DNA from: Megaleporinus macrocephalus
Taxonomy: Eukaryota; Chordata; Actinopteri; Characiformes; Anostomidae
Direction of reading: 5' to 3'
Assembly (NCBI GenBank): GCA_021613375.1
Contig: CM038709.1
Location: forward strand, 35,744,428 to 35,808,427
DNA: 64,000 nt
Shown here: positions 36,650-47,553 of the stretch, piece by piece
Layout: every line of letters begins with the position of its first letter
Position numbering within the stretch: the stretch's first letter is position 1
Notes under the pieces: generated by a model
Database searches by the model: none
What the model saw: only the letters and a program-made list of their open reading frames with translations
Told to the model about the DNA's origin: nothing
Made by a program: the position numbers and the translations under genes

Positions 36650-38225
36650 TTTATAATTTAACTACCAATATTATGCAAATTGTCCATTCATTGTCTTTTG
36701 GCCCACATGGGAATAATGTAATAGGTTTGCTGTCTGGAAAAAGATTCTGGGGAATATGTAATCCAATACGATGTAATCCAAACAGGAAAATGGCATAAGT
36801 TTGGCATCCATGTTTTGGTTTCCAACCAAATGAACACAGAAAACCAGTAGATTTATTATGTATATAAGATATATATATAATATATGAACATTAGCATAAT
36901 TTACCATGCAAGCTAAAGGCTGTTACTGACATATGTAAAAATGATATAAAAAAGTGCAAAAAAAAAACATTTTTGCATCAAAACTATACATGCCTTTCTT
37001 TAGAAATTCGGCATATTTTTTTGCTGTAAAAAAAGACAAGAAGGAAATTCATAAGAATGCTTCTCACAAAATATGACAAAGGAGTGTTCCTCCACCTTAT
37101 TTCAGGAGCTGGGTCCTCTGTAACTCAGTCTGTACTGATTTCGGAGATGCGGCTTCACACAAGACGAAAACCAAATGGGTCAAGTGTCTACAAGTGTCTA
37201 CAATGTAGTGGATTTTTATTGTTTCTCAGATTCTGGACGTCTAGCTGCTTCCACACAGGCTGGTTCGTCGTCTGGTTTGAGCTGCTTTTGAAGATTCTGC
37301 TCTTTTTATTGTTTTGAAAAACTTATTTTGTTAAAAGCTGTTACGTCTTCTTGGTTGTTGCCATTATAGGTCAGTGAGTTTATGTTACTGTTAAAAGTAA
37401 AAAATAAATAAATCTGGGGTTAGGGTTAGATTTTTGGATGTAATCTTGCCATCCAAAAACTAAAGCTTGGTGTACAAGTTAATGTTAAGGCTCTGTAATT
37501 CTTACATGTAGCAAAATGTTTTTGTTTATTGTAATAATTCTGTGGATGATATGCAATTCACCTTATTGTCCAAGCTTAGTTCTCACATATCTCAGCATCA
37601 CTCCTAGGTGGGGAATATTAAATATTACCTGCTTTTCTTGATTTAACTCTTGAGATATACTAAGATATACTAACTTTTTAAACAATACAGATTGTCCCTC
37701 AGGCATTTCCAGCAGGCCATCCAAGCCCTGTGCACTAATGCCCCTGCATAATCATGAATAAAAAGAAAGGACAGTTTAATCGGTTTATTTTTATTTTGTT
37801 GATATTCTACAGCTGAATTTTCCAGCATTGAATGGTTTCGATAACAGTGTCTGAGTCTACCTTACCCTAAGACACCTTACTCTGAGTCCAAGTGAGGTCA
37901 AGACTGAAACGAGACAGAAACCTACAATACTGCAATAAATGAGAAATATTTAACCCTTCATGACAGCTTGTATAGCTTGATGGCTTGATAAAATTTTAAT
38001 CTAGTTTTAGATTAATCTAGATTTTCCTTAACATGGTTAGGTTAAACCGCAAGATGCTAAAACCCTCAAAGCCCAAACTGATACCTATCTAGGAGAAGAA
38101 AATGCTGAGAAAATGGAGAAGAAAATGGCCCCATCAAGTTCACTGTCAAACAGTTGGCAGTCCCTGACAGAATAAGTTTCCAAGTACCTTCAAGTGACTT
38201 TTCAACACCGTTATCTTCTTAAAAC
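36650..38225. other. Intergenic DNA, no gene seen
   Basis: AT-rich DNA. Contains two telomere-like TTAGGG units at 37416-37429, too few to be an interstitial telomere array. No coding exon recognised. Confidence 0.45.
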
Positions 38226-38229
38226 CTGT

Positions 38230-38700
38230 CTAAATTTCACTCGGGCTGGGAAGCAATGAGGAAAGCTATCGATCAGCCACTCCGGTTTTCTCAGAGGCCC
38301 TGGAGGCGTACAGTGGAAGAAACGCCAGGGACATCAACGAAAGCCCCAGCAAATGACATGAGATTTAAAAAAAAACAAAAAAACACAGAGACTCAATCAA
38401 TTGGCCGGAGCGAGAGACACAAGAAGTCATCTTACTAGCCAGGCTACATTGCTAGCACATGGAATGTGTTCCCCAAGGGTTTCTTCAGCAGCTGCACAAA
38501 TAAGCATTCATGTCAAGACAGTAGCATGACCCTGAAGCTGTATGCATTTCGATGGGCCACTTTGCTTAGCAGCGCCTAATAAGTGTGGAATTGCATTGAC
38601 GTATCTGTCCTCAAATCAGTGACGTACGTTAACCTCCTTCCCATGCTTCTTCATCTGACTAGCTAACAGGCTCCTTTGCTCATTAGGCCACTACTTAATG
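38230..38700. promoter_or_regulatory. Candidate conserved non-coding element
   Basis: Balanced composition, no repeats, with AGCGCCTAATAAGTGTGG and TTGCATTGACGTATCTG-type words. The 60-codon frame at 38256-38438 has no recognisable domain. Inference only. Confidence 0.3.
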
Positions 38701-39239
38701 GACATTCACACTGTCCGATGGAGTCAAAGTAGTACAGTGTGGGATTTCAACCAGAGTCAAGCCTTAATTGGTAAACCTTAGATTTAGGCTGTCAATTTCT
38801 ATGTATACTGAAACTTTAAAATAAAACATTCATATTCTTTCACACATTCAGTTCTTTAAACAGAAACTATAGTTAAAAATAAATACAATGTATAAAAATA
38901 CTACTACTAATAATAATTCTAATACTACTACTACTAATAATAATGATAATGATAATGATGTTATGATTGGAATTCACTGTGACTGACAGTGTAGGAAGAG
39001 TTTATTGTGACTGACTAATGTTGAAGGAGGAGTTTACTGTGGTTTGACTGGAGTGCAGTTGATTTAGTAAAGAACTTACATGTTGTTGCAAAAACTCCCA
39101 TGCACACATGTGTAAGTTGTTCACCACATCAACTGTACTCCAGCACAGTTAAACAGAACAGTGAAAACAGTCAGTGCACACTAAAGTCATTCTGGTGGCT
39201 TGTAGACACTTTAATGATATATCTGGTCTTTGGTGGTCC

Positions 39240-39720
39240 TACAGTAGTCCGTTTCCATCCGCATAACGATAAATTGTCTTTCGAATCTCGGATGGCTGTG
39301 CCATTCTTCTCCCAAGTGAAGCTCATATTGTCCAAGCTCCTCTTAAGTAGGTTGTTGCCGTCACCTAATAATTTAGGAATCAGTGTCAGTGGCAAATGCC
39401 AGCGCATTTAATTGACTCGGCCTGTGTTTGGCCACAAATCCAATCTGGCAGGCCAATCTCGGAATGCTCAAAACAATTCCAGCGCAAACAAATTAAAAGG
39501 GGAAGCAGCTATATCTCTACATTTGTCAGAGTTCGTGTGGGGCTGAATTGTCAAGACAAGCCTGGCAAGCTCCATCAGTCGGGACAAACAAGGAAACAAG
39601 CAGGGTTGTTTATGCGTGTTGCTGCTAATTTTTTAGTCAGCTGTCTGCTGGGGCAGAAACGATAACGCTTTAATGATTCAGTCTGGCGTCTGTCTGAGAA
39701 CGCAAACCTCTACCACCAGC
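39240..39720. promoter_or_regulatory. Candidate conserved non-coding element
   Basis: Repeat-free, with GCGCATTTAATTGACTCGG, TTTGGCCACAAATCCAATCT, CAAACAAATTAAAAGG and GTTGCTGCTAATTTTTTAG. It is open in several frames on both strands, which fits selection against neither strand as coding; no splice sites in agreement. Inference only. Confidence 0.38.
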
Positions 39721-40729
39721 TTTTCACGCTTATTTGCACTTGTCTATGTAAGTGGCTGGGCTGCCCCACTATCACAAAAAAGAAGCACTGTTTTGTATTC
39801 TAAATGTAGTGGATCACTGTCAACTGCTAATTCAGGTATGTTGTAATAGGGAGTGAGAGCTTTGTGCACCTCCAAACATGCAACAAGTATTAGCATAAAA
39901 AAGAAATAGACTAGACTAAGCAAAACTTAAGTTTACATATGATATGACACTTCGTCAAGAAATACCATACACTAAGTTAACCCAGCTAGCAGCAACTGAA
40001 AACTGAACACCTAAAAAGAACAGATACTTTCAATATCAGAATTACTGCATTTATTAGCACTAAATTCATGTTGTGCTTGATCGTACATGTTATGTTAAAA
40101 TGCTGTCATTTCAAACAATGAAGCAGCATATTGGGTGAAGTTAAACATTAAAATATTCATTTATTTTTTCACAATGGTGGACAAAAAGAGATACCCTTAG
40201 TAAAATATTACCCATGTAAAATATATAACAACAATAATAATAATGACCGCACTCTAAAACAAATTTTCACATTAAAGTTCACACTAAACTGTGTGGTTAA
40301 CATAGCATACAGCATAATACTAACAAAGTAAAGCTCAAATAAATTGCATTAATTAAGATTTAATGAAGAAGTGGAATAACCAATAAAATCATGATGAACA
40401 ACAATTTCAATATAAAAATTTTATTTCAATATAAAAAGATAAAAAAGGCAAAGAGAATATTTAAACAAGCAAGTAAAATGATTGTAAAAATGTAAAAATA
40501 AAAACAGTAATATAATTAAATCAAATAACATTAAATAAAGTGAAAAGAAAAAAGTGGAGAAATGATTGCTACTATGAGTCAAAGCCCACCCCTTAAGTAA
40601 TGTTTCCTGTCATGGTTTTATTATTTAGATATTTTTGGCAGAATTATTGAAATGAGATGACAAAACTATTTAAAGTTAATGTTATAGCAAGACTGAGATA
40701 AGACTAAAAGCCATCACACACCCAAGGTT
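39721..40729. other. Intergenic DNA, no gene seen
   Basis: Very AT-rich from about 40080 to 40560. Nothing recognised. Confidence 0.45.
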
Positions 40730-40930
40730 AGCAGAAGTAATTTTGACGCATTGCCAAACGAATCACAGGACATTAATGAGAATGTCCTTTTATTAATTAG
40801 CAAACTGTGACAGCATGCAGGATTTCCTCTTTTAAAAAGCGAGAATGTGGGTTTTCTTAAACCTTGTGATTGATTTTACTGTCCGCTAGAATCTCACCTG
40901 AATTTGAGCAAATTTCAGAGATGCAGTTCA
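40730..40930. promoter_or_regulatory. Candidate conserved element with 8-bp palindrome
   Basis: Contains the perfect inverted repeat AGGACATT (40767-40774), AATGAG spacer, AATGTCCT (40781-40788), followed at once by TTTTATTAATTAGCAAACTG. The density of homeodomain-type cores in a repeat-free block suggests a regulatory element. Inference only. Confidence 0.35.
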
Positions 40931-41319
40931 CTAAATATAGCCCAATTACCTTGGCTGTATCTATGTCTATCTATGTATCAGTGAAATAAGAACAGGACTA
41001 CAGTGCATACAACAACCATGATGAAGGTTGCCTGCTGATTGTGCCCAAAATGTGTTGCTGCTGTGTATCAGTCACTTTCAACTGCAGAAAAGAAGAAAGA
41101 CTCAAGAAGGAGCCTGAATTACAGCTCATTTACTAACTAACAATTTCACAACAAATTTAAATTGGCTTAATTTCCTAAAGTGGACGTGACACCTTACACA
41201 AAGACCTGACTCTCTGTCTTTAAATTTAATTTAAAGCTATTTTTAAATGTCCTCTTTGTTTACTGTCTCTCAGTCATTTTCTCTCAGTCATGCATCAATA
41301 ACCCACATTTTCTGTGAAT

Positions 41320-41770
41320 CCGTCACGATGCAGTGCTCGCTGTCCCTACTTTGTAGCATAATTAATAAGACGTAGGCCGATCCGCGCTTAATTAAATTTT
41401 TAATCCATTTCATGTTGCAAGCACTTTGTTTGCGTGCCCGGCTCTTGCGCGTCAATCAAAGTGTCGCTTGATCAAAGGGGACCTCACTCTTCACACAAAC
41501 TGACAGAAGGGCTTCAGAGAAGAGAGGGCGGCCTCTCAGACCCCGGCACTTTCCCCGGGGGAAGCCTTTACTGGATAACTGAGCAGTCGAGCCAGTAGTA
41601 ATGATCTATTTACTCATGCCTCAGTGATGCATTAGCATGCCATTTGTTTGTGGCCTGTAGAAAAAGGTCACTGCAATGGAAATTTGAAGCAACATGTCAG
41701 AACGCTTGTCATCTACAGGTGCTCGCCACAGTGGCCATTAAGTGACTGCATAAAACAACCATGGCACTCC
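41320..41770. promoter_or_regulatory. Candidate conserved non-coding element
   Basis: Has GCATAATTAATAAGACG, CGCTTAATTAAATTTTTAAT, CGCGTCAATCAAAGTG and CTTGATCAAAGGGG (a TCF/LEF-like core at 41471-41477), all within about 130 bp, then a GC-rich segment. No coding frame. This is the most enhancer-like block in the window by eye. Confidence 0.42.
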
Positions 41771-41969
41771 AGTGTATAATTCCTGAAGTCGCTGGAGCTT
41801 GCGCATCAGGAGAATGTATAGATGAAGTTGGTAGGTCTCCTGACGACCACCCACAGAATAACTTGACATTAGGGACATATGCAGATTCTGATTACAAAAA
41901 CTTCAAGAACACTGACTTACCCAAACTTGCTGGAACAGGAAAGGATATTTCCCAAACTCTTCTCACAAT

Positions 41970-42130
41970 ATCGGATGCACCTAAATGTCTTGGTATGCTG
42001 AAACATCAAGATTTCCCTTGACTGGAACCAAATCCAAACTCATCTGTCAGAGAGCCAGGTGAAGAAGCCTAACTCCTTATCCCACAGAACATGTTTCCAC
42101 TGCTTCAAAGTCCAGTGACGATATTGCAAA
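41970..42130 (-). repeat. Tc1/mariner transposase fragment (minus strand)
   Basis: TGTCTTGGTATGCTGAAACA, TTTCCCTTGACTGGAACCAA and CATGTTTCCACTGCTTCAAA follow the order of the antisense Tc1 transposase seen at 12455-13257, with an internal deletion. Confidence 0.7.
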
Positions 42131-42659
42131 TTAATTTAGTAAAAAATGTTCTTTTTGATTAAGGATTAGAGATATACAACCATGAAAGTAAATTTACATA
42201 GTGGTTCATACTATAACTGCATGCACCTTCCACAAAAATACATTCATCTAATTTTAAGTCGACAATGTTGGAATCTATATTGAGCAAAAATGGCACAATC
42301 TCATTCTCTAGGATGTAGGGGGTTAACACCTGGGAAAATGACTAAAATACTAACTCTTCAACCTGTTTTTTTTTTTTGATCAGAATTGGCAAGTAATAAA
42401 AAAGGGGAACAGGAAAGTGCCTGACAAACTCTGCTAACATATACATCCAGCAATACATCAGGTTTCGCTTGATTACCACTCATTAGTCTCCAGGTAAAAT
42501 GAACTTTTATCATATCACTGTAATCTGTAGCTACTCAAAAATGTATCCCTGAATTCCCTGCCGACCTGCACTATGCTGGTCCATGTTGGTTTAATCTGGT
42601 TATTTCTGGTTGCCAGCGAAAACATGCTTGAAATGCAACAAATGCTGGTCATCAGTCAA

Positions 42660-42745
42660 GGAAAACTCAGAATCAGAATCTGACTTTATTTGCCAAGTAT
42701 GCTCACACATACAAGGAATTTGTGTTTGGTTACAGAAAAAAACCC
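42660..42745. repeat. SINE/LINE tail fragment
   Basis: AATCAGAATCTGACTTTATT then TGCCAAGTATGCTCACACAT and ACAAGGAATTTGTGTTTGGT is a tail sequence I recognise as very common in teleost genomes. Confidence 0.7.
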
Positions 42746-42919
42746 AAACTGTATAAACTGTATAAAAAAGTGGTCAGTATAAACCACTGCTTTGATCATG
42801 CCACTTTCTTTTGAATCCATCTTTTTTCCTGCATATTCTGTAAACCTGTGAAATTAATCACAGGTTCATTTTTTGCCCTTTCACATTGTGAAGAATTATG
42901 ATTTGCAGCTTAAATTACA

Positions 42920-43035
42920 AATTACAGCTTCCATTATTGGCAGGAGACTCACTTTCAATTGCTTACAGTTAACAGTTGCTTAGAAGTTGGTTTAACATTT
43001 TCTGATTAAATAATAAATAATCCCAAACACATTCA
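42920..43035 (-). repeat. Tc1/mariner relic, second type, short fragment
   Basis: GGCAGGAGACTCACTTTCAA, GAAGTTGGTTTAACATTTTC and CCAAACACATTCA follow the same order as in 18368-18482. Confidence 0.45.
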
Positions 43036-43720
43036 CTCTTTTTACATGTTAGTGGGCAAGCATAGTCACATCAATAACATGAACATCACTGTCAATGCCA
43101 CAGAATTAGAATGATCAAGATGGTGTCAGAAAAACAGATTACTATGGATTTTAGAACGAAAAGAAGAAACTGAAGGGGCAAACAGTGAAACTGCAATTGT
43201 TTGGTACGATACATTTTAAACATTTTAAAAGTCCTGAAAAACAGCCAAGAAACAAAATGATGACTGATCAATGACCCAGTCTCTGACCCAGTGTAAGTTG
43301 TCACTGCTTGTCCATTGTAGAAGAACCTCAGGCTATAGATGGATGTGTCTGTGTAGTATGTGACCTAAGAGCACTTTTGTTTTAACTTTGACTGCTTAGA
43401 CCTTCCAGGGAGGATGGATATAGCAAGAAATGTGGTTTGTAGTGTGTGTGTGTTTTCTGTAATTTAATTGCTATTTAAGCCAGAGGCAAAGATCAGTAAC
43501 CTTGCCACATCATGACATGAGTTCAACAGAAATACAGACATTAAACTTATTTTGCCCTTAGCATTTATGACAGCATTTCCAGATAGCCTATTGTGGCTCG
43601 GGGGTCACAGCTGCACTGAATAGAGGCTAGCTTGTTAGCATGTGCCCTGACAAGTGCATTAAAATTAACCTCAAATCAGAGACAAATTAGAGCAGAGTGA
43701 ACCTTTATTTCTAAGACTCT
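43036..43720. other. Intergenic DNA, no gene seen
   Basis: Random short ORFs only. Confidence 0.45.
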
Positions 43721-43724
43721 CTTA

Positions 43725-44250
43725 CCTAGGCCCTATGTTACCAAGGCTCTATGTTCACTAGGCTTTATATTACCTTGCCCTATGTTCCCTAGGCCTTGGT
43801 CATATGTTGCCTGTGCCAAATGTTACCAAGGCTGTATGGCACATGGCCCTATGTTGTCTATGCCCTATGTCTTTAGGCCCTATTTTTTATGTTTTACCCT
43901 AAGTTCCCCAATCCCTATGTTTCTAATGCTTAGTATTCTTAATCTTCCCAGGGTGTATGTTTACAATTAGGCCATGTCTCTGTCTAATTGGGTCCCAGGG
44001 CTCCAATGTTCCCAAAACCTTATGCTTCCAGTGTTCCCAAAGTTCCCAAAATGTTATATAAACCCTATATTTCCAAAGTCCAGTGTTGCCTGGGGTCCTG
44101 GCCCTAGTCCTATGCTCTTTAGGCCCTATTTTTTCTTGGCCATGTATTCCCATGTATGTTCCTTTGAATCTTTCTTTCTTAGGCCTTATTTTCTATGGGC
44201 ACTGCGTTTCAAGGCTCTTTGTTTTACTAGACTCTATGCTCCTAAGAACC
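43725..44250. repeat. Degenerate ~17-bp minisatellite (AGGCCCTATGTTNCC)
   Basis: Variants of CTAGGCCCTATGTTACC recur across more than 500 bp: GGCCCTATGTTACC, GGCTCTATGTTCAC, GGCTTTATATTACC, GCCCTATGTTCCC, GGCCCTATTTTTTATG and others. The register drifts because units vary from about 14 to 20 bp. Overlapping ORFs on both strands here are artefacts of the array. Confidence 0.8.
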
Positions 44251-44399
44251 TTTGTCTTTACTTATGTATAATGAAACAGTTGCTACTCTGTAACTGGTAC
44301 AGCTTAACAGTGTAAAACTTCTTTTTTTAGATTCCAAATGTAGCTCTGTTTACTTCTAAGCATAGCAACACCCATTAGCTCAATTTATTAGCTTTTACT

Positions 44400-44700
44400 G
44401 CTAATTGTGAAAAATTGTCTGACTTCATCACTATCTGACTCAGTGAGGTTCGTGTCTTCACATTGAGAGAGAGAAAGAGAGACGGCCTCACCGTGGGGGA
44501 GCGTGAAGCATTAGCGCACATTAGCTGTTATGCTAATCGCTGATTTGGTGGGCAGGAGGTCGGGACACTGAGAGATGTACTGCGAGTTAGCTCCCTTGCT
44601 AATGCACACCAATACCGGCTAATGTGTCACAGAGATGTAATTGGACCCTGGAAGGGCGCTGTCTGTGGGTGTGTATTCTCTCTCTGGGGGTCCACATTAA
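44400..44700. promoter_or_regulatory. Candidate conserved non-coding element
   Basis: At least six TTAGC/GCTAAT words, including an octamer-like ATGCTAAT (44530-44537), interleaved with GC-rich segments such as CGGCCTCACCGTGGGGGAGC. No convincing coding frame. Inference only. Confidence 0.38.
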
Positions 44701-44719
44701 AGTGGAAGTTTACCCAGTA

Positions 44720-45535
44720 TTTTAAAGGTTTGCCCAGGATTACATTTATGTTCCTTTTTTCTTTTTGCGGTTTAAATTGGATACAAAATACATACTCCTT
44801 AGTCCCAAGACTAGATACATTTTGTTGCTATTAAACATTTTTTCTGTACTATATAACATGTTTTTTTTGTTATAGGGCAGCATTTAAAAGTTAATGTTCA
44901 TGTTTCACAAAATGTTTTATGTGTTTATTCGATATACCGCTGCATTCAAGTCTTAAAACTATGCACGTATGTTGATTCACATAACTGTATCTAAAATAAA
45001 CAAATAGTAGAAACAATCAAGGTCATGATTTAGAAAAAAGTTTGTAAACATTACATTAGCCATATTACATATTATATGAAGTCATATGTAATATTATACA
45101 TTTCATGCATGTTACATACATTTTACACACTTGCACAGTGCCATAGACACATTTTTTAAAGTTCCTTAATCCAATTTCAATAAGAAACGACAAACATTTT
45201 CATCTGCAAATTCACAGATGGTCATCTGCTGTCACACCTTAATACACATTTAACTAATCAAATCATGATTTTTGGGTATTAAATAAATATCTGCACCTTT
45301 CTTAAATAAATACAGGATCTGAAATACTGTTTAATTGTCTTGGGAGCAGTGAGTCTTCTGCATTTGTTTTTGTGTATGTAAAGATAAAAGCATTCACCCT
45401 CAACCAATAGAAACACTAATAGAAAGAGACTTTTACATCCATAGTGTGCATAGCAACAAGCCAATCCTGAGCTATCCTGAGTGGTTACTTGGTGTTTTGA
45501 ATGGAAGTAGCACTTAGCCAATCAGCTAACATCAG
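44720..45535. other. Intergenic DNA, no gene seen
   Basis: AT-rich sequence, nothing recognised. Confidence 0.45.
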
Positions 45536-45539
45536 CTAC

Positions 45540-45850
45540 CTATTGGCACTATTCTCTGAATACCACTCTACGGAGCATCCGCATGGAGAACGCTGCCTGA
45601 TGAAATCATGTCATGATGTACAGAGTAACTGCTTTACACCTACAATACTGTAAAATAATAAGCTTTCGATTCCTCTGCTGTGGGATGGGAGAATTTCTGA
45701 ACACACTGTTAATCACTATCATCACTACAACGAATTGCAGCAAAGCAGCAATGCAGCTTAGCCTATTTAGCTAATTACGCAGCAGAATTAAACCTATGTC
45801 TTTGCATTCTTGTATCAGCACAGCATCATTCATGGAATATTAGGATGGAA
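45540..45850. promoter_or_regulatory. Candidate conserved non-coding element
   Basis: Repeat-free block with TATTTAGCTAATTACGCAGC and AGAATTAAACC. Close to the left border of the retrotransposon insertion. Weakest of the series; inference only. Confidence 0.25.
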
Positions 45851-45926
45851 ATCATGCAAAAATCAATACATTTCCTAAAATCTATCCTAAGTTGGTTTCA
45901 CTATAAAAGGATGCATATGATGTTTT

Positions 45927-45994
45927 TGTCATGCCTGCCCGTCCACGTGCTTCTGTTTTTGTCCTGTCCATGTGGTTCTGTTTGATTATGTGCT
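45927..45994 (+). repeat. Older repeat split by the gypsy insertion, left part
   Basis: TGTCATGCCTGCCCGTCCAC followed by TTCTG/TCCTG-rich DNA resembles the start of an LTR or a processed 3' end common in otophysan fish. It continues after the retrotransposon at 55573. Confidence 0.45.
45991..45994. repeat. Target-site duplication TGCT (left copy)
   Basis: TGCT directly precedes the 5' LTR and directly follows the 3' LTR (55569-55572). Four bases is within the gypsy range. Confidence 0.8.
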
Positions 45995-47442
45995 TGTAAC
46001 CCAGGTGAAAATAGACATTGGGTATTAAATAGTTAATAAATAAGAATAAATATCAAGCAGAAATTCATCGTTTAAATAATTTACTTTAGTGATATTAAAA
46101 ACATCTAAAATAGATAAATAAAATTAAAAACATTATTTCATGGTTTTGGTAATTTATTTTATCATTGGTTGAAGTTGAAAGGTCATGTCTATCAGCCAAT
46201 CACAGCATTGTTAGTCGTTCTCTTCGGTGGATTCTCGTGCAGAATCGAGGAAGCAAGAACGGGTGAAGTCACGCTTGAGAGTAGCTCCAGTAAAAAGAGA
46301 GAAATTTAAGTGTATTTGGTGATTTGTTTTGTCTATGTAAGTGTTTTGGTTACCCTTCTGTCTATGTCGATAGACTGTGGTTTTGTTCAGCGTTTTAGTT
46401 TTTAATTACTCTCGAGAAGCACGGAGAAAAGTAAAGTTTTTGTGGATCACGCGTTCAGCACGTGATCAGGGAAAATAGATGGCGAGCCACCGGAGCTAGG
46501 AGCTACGACTGGACTGAGTGTTTGTGCGTCGAAAGAAACGTTTTTTTCCTCCATTCGGGAGAGTGAACATTGCAGCTTCGGCTTTGTTATTCTTTTCCAC
46601 TGCCGAGGATCTATCGCCAACCTCGGTCCGACTGTTCAAGTTGAGTCGCTATTTCTCCATCTGGATCACGTGAGCAGCGCGTGTAGTGCTTGCGCTGCTG
46701 AGTGAAAGGGAACGTCTCCCTCTCATTTTGCTAAAGGACTGTTTAACACTAAGGACTTGATTTAATGGACATTGATACAGTTAACCGTTTTAGGTTTCAT
46801 GTTTATGTACATACTTTGAATGTGTTTAACTGTAAGGTTAATTGATACTGCATTTACTGGTGTTAACTTTTCATGTGGGCTTAGTGAGATGCCCTATGTT
46901 TTGGTTGTAATAACTTACTGATAGAGGGTAATACCAAATGCTTTTGATCTAGTTATGACAAAATAGGCCTAAGTTGATTCACACTGAAGATGGGTAATTA
47001 AAAGAAAACTAATCATTTCAAGCTTACACTAGAACATTAATAAGAGCTCAACTGAGAGACTAACTAAACTACTAAAACTAACTAAGTTTAAGTTAACTTG
47101 AGGTTAAGAAAAAAAACATTGTGTTTTCTTAACTTAAAGGGTAACTGAGTAAACCTCAGATTCTTGTTGATTCTCTTTGCATTTATATGCAGTTGTTTTC
47201 TATGTTATATGTTTGTCTGTGATGTCTTGAAGGATCCTATTTCTTAAATAACACAATTCTACTACTACTTATTTTTTTTATTTCTTTATAAAGCCGGCAA
47301 TTCTAAATTTAACTTTTGGTCTGTGGTGTTTTCTCCGTTCTCCTCTGGTCAATTGTTCTTTAATCAATTACTGCTCTTTTACGAACCTAGTTCTGGTCCA
47401 ACAAAAATAACTTCCTTTTTAATATTTGTAGTAAGTGCTACA
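45995..47442 (+). repeat. 5' LTR (1448 bp)
   Basis: Begins TGTAAC and ends GCTACA, giving TGTA/TACA inverted tips. A TATA-like TTTATAAAG lies at about 47285-47293, about 150 bp before the LTR end, and may place the RNA start. It contains one 92-bp GC-rich unit with TCACGTGA (46676-46683). Compared with the 3' LTR I count five substitutions, four small indels and the loss of one 92-bp unit. Confidence 0.95.
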
Positions 47443-47449
47443 TAAACTT

Positions 47450-47467
47450 TGGCGAGCCAGCCAGGAG
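47450..47467 (+). other. Primer-binding site, tRNA-Arg (ACG) type
   Basis: TGGCGAGCCAGCCAGGAG starts 7 nt after the 5' LTR. As I recall the vertebrate tRNA-Arg(ACG) sequence, its 3' end (CTCCTGGCTGGCTCG plus CCA) is complementary to all 18 bases. Minus-strand DNA synthesis would be primed here. Confidence 0.8.
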
Positions 47468-47553
47468 CGGTTTTGCGTTAAAATAACTATAATTATTGAT
47501 CAGAGTAAACGTAATTAAGCACCCAGACCTAAACTAGACCAAGTCCGGCCAAA

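Noticed and set aside
37416..37429. Interstitial telomere repeat (GGGGTTAGGGTTAG)
   Set aside because: Only two units; common by chance.
43782..44315. Overlapping ORFs on both strands
   Set aside because: Frames generated by the GGCCCTATGTT minisatellite.
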